Part shown: piece by piece, positions 9,600-10,223 of the stretch | How positions within the stretch are numbered: the first letter of the stretch is position 1 | How the letters are laid out: each line of letters starts with the position of its first letter | Source of the DNA: Trachelipus rathkii | Taxonomy: Eukaryota; Arthropoda; Malacostraca; Isopoda; Trachelipodidae | Direction of reading: 5' to 3' | Length of the DNA: 10,223 nt | Assembly (NCBI GenBank): GCA_015478945.1 | Contig: JABUQX010113418.1 | Coordinates: 20,001 to 30,223 of the forward strand | Program-made: the position numbers and the translations under genes | Notes under the pieces: generated by a model | Databases searched by the model: none | The model's input: only the letters and a program-made list of their open reading frames with translations | Told to the model about the DNA's origin: nothing

Positions 9600-9625
9600 C
9601 AGAACATTACGTAACAAATGTTCTG
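9600..9625. repeat. perfect 9-bp inverted repeat with 8-nt loop
   Basis: CAGAACATT (9600-9608) and AATGTTCTG (9617-9625) are exact reverse complements around ACGTAACA. Flanking AGTGGC (9595-9600) can pair with GCCACT upstream (9572-9577) or downstream (9648-9653), so alternative larger stem structures are possible. It lies in the putative promoter of the downstream gene. Function is unknown. Confidence 0.7.
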
Positions 9626-9640
9626 TGTGTCATTACTCGC

Positions 9641-9650
9641 GGCGCGCGCC
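9641..9650. repeat. GC-only 10-bp palindrome in a CpG cluster
   Basis: GGCGCGCGCC is a perfect 10-bp palindrome. Together with the preceding CTCGC it packs five CpGs into 15 bp, in a window that otherwise has very few. It lies about 400 bp upstream of the coding start at 10052 and could be a regulatory or unmethylated CpG patch. Confidence 0.7.
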
Positions 9651-9886
9651 ACTGATAAAGGGAGCCTGGTGGCTTGTGAGTTGGGTTGGCTAGACACTAT
9701 ATTTTACTAAATGTCACTCATAATTTGTTGCCGAAAAAGTGTTATGATTGGTAATGAAGGCTCGCGAAGGAGAGAAGTACCCGGCTGATACGCCTGATTA
9801 TATTTCCTATCCTGTTTCACACATCATATACCGTGACGATAAAAATAAAGATTACTAAATGAATCGTGATAAAAAGATTCCTCACT

Positions 9887-9895
9887 TATAAATAG
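9887..9895 (+). promoter_or_regulatory. candidate TATA box for the gene at 10052
   Basis: TATAAATAG matches the TATA-box consensus and lies 157 bp before the ATG at 10052. A transcription start about 30 bp downstream (around 9915-9920, ACAGCC) would give a 5' leader of about 130 bp. Such motifs arise by chance in AT-rich DNA. The support is its position in the mixed-composition block just upstream of the only convincing coding start. Confidence 0.3.
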
Positions 9896-10051
9896 TTCTA
9901 TTAACTTTATAACAGCCAAAAATCTCAATATATTGGTAAACGAAATATTCCCCATGGGTAGTATCGATTAATCAACGAAGAGAAAAATAAGAGATTGTTT
10001 TCACGGAGGTTTGAATAAAGAGCATTTGGGCGAAACCAGAGGAGAAGAGAG

Positions 10052-10223
10052 ATGGCTACTGAAACGATATGTGATGGAATGTATATAGAGAAAGCCTATA
10101 TGGGCAGAGATCTGTTGGTATCGCATCTCGAAGTTGAAAATGACGACGCACGAATGGTCCAGTTGGTGGTGACACTCAAATCAAATAAAGAAGTGAAAGG
10201 AACTGAATACTTAATTCTCTCTC
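10052..10223 (+). CDS. 5' end of an unidentified protein-coding gene (first coding exon, runs off the window)
   Basis: The frame from the ATG at 10052 is open for 57 codons to the window edge. The start MATETICDGMYIEKAYMGRD is followed by an acidic patch (E27-D32) and an alternating hydrophobic stretch (M35-L42, V/L rich) that suggests a beta strand. There is no signal peptide, membrane segment or recognisable catalytic motif. The ATG has G at -3 and G at +4, a strong eukaryotic start context. It is the first ATG after an in-frame TAA at 10016-10018, which fixes the start if this is the first exon. Coding G+C is about 40%, far above the DNA to its left, with several CpGs, and codons are varied rather than repetitive. 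A possible splice donor (GAA|GTGAAA, GT at 10193) lies inside, but the frame stays open past it. I do not recognise the family and assign no function. Confidence 0.6.
   Translation, partial: MATETICDGMYIEKAYMGRDLLVSHLEVENDDARMVQLVVTLKSNKEVKGTEYLILS

Larger units (their letters stand above)
9384..10051 (+). promoter_or_regulatory. mixed-composition upstream region (putative promoter and 5' leader)
   Basis: This 668-bp stretch starts abruptly where the TA desert ends and runs to the ATG at 10052. It has much higher G+C, including a CpG cluster near 9636-9650, a hairpin at 9600-9625 and a TATA-like motif at 9887. No open frame of useful length was found on either strand. A 12-codon ATG frame at 9390-9428 looks accidental. 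I infer that it is the promoter and leader of the plus-strand gene. It could instead contain an old transposon copy or an untranslated exon. Confidence 0.4.

Noticed and set aside
9601..9624. Steroid-receptor response element (AGAACA ... TGTTCT)
   Set aside because: The half-sites are 12 nt apart, whereas such elements need a 3-nt spacer; the inverted repeat is reported as a hairpin instead.
9832..9879. Imperfect direct repeat (CGTGACGATAAAAA and CGTGATAAAAAGATT) as a regulatory iteron
   Set aside because: The copies differ by internal insertions and are A-rich; two partial matches are too few to call a regulatory repeat.
1..10223. CRISPR array, bacterial operon or phage content
   Set aside because: There are no regularly spaced identical repeats, no ribosome-binding sites and no dense open frames; composition and repeats are eukaryotic.

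Overview
This is a eukaryotic, almost certainly nuclear, window that is overwhelmingly non-coding and extremely AT-rich. It has no ribosome-binding sites, no dense gene packing and no bacterial-type genes. It does have long (TA)n tracts, a (CT)n pyrimidine tract of about 190 bp, poly-T runs, and at the right edge the start of one plausible protein-coding gene in an animal-like Kozak context. The coding stretch is about 40% G+C, while the desert beside it is close to zero over hundreds of bases. Several AT-rich animal lineages show such a contrast. I cannot name the organism from this sequence.

Layout. Positions 1-3540 are AT-rich DNA with stops in all frames, one (TA)n cluster (1919-1994) and no gene I can support. 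Positions 3541-3845 are a mixed-composition islet of unknown nature. Positions 4160-4430 are a second islet holding, on the minus strand, a good RNA polymerase III A-box-like match and a weaker B-box-like match; it may be a decayed tRNA-derived SINE head. From about 4830 to 7080 the plus strand is strikingly T-rich. It contains the (CT)n tract (5408-5600), a T21 run that may be the reverse of a retrocopy poly(A) tail, a (TCCA)-like patch and an intron-end-like polypyrimidine-CAG at 6654. Positions 7215-8420 and 8950-9383 are TA-repeat deserts, broken by a small GC-rich islet (7478-7530) and by a mixed stretch (8425-8950).

At 9384 composition changes abruptly. Positions 9384-10051 are mixed sequence with a CpG cluster, a perfect hairpin, a 10-bp GC palindrome and a TATAAATAG motif. 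Positions 10052-10223 are an open coding exon starting with ATG in a strong start context, with an in-frame stop 33 bp upstream, running off the edge. The simplest reading is the promoter, 5' leader and first coding exon of a plus-strand gene whose body lies outside the window, preceded by about 9.4 kb of intergenic (perhaps partly intronic) repeat-rich DNA. Translations of the CT and TA tracts are artefacts and are not listed as genes. I found no convincing new biological system here.
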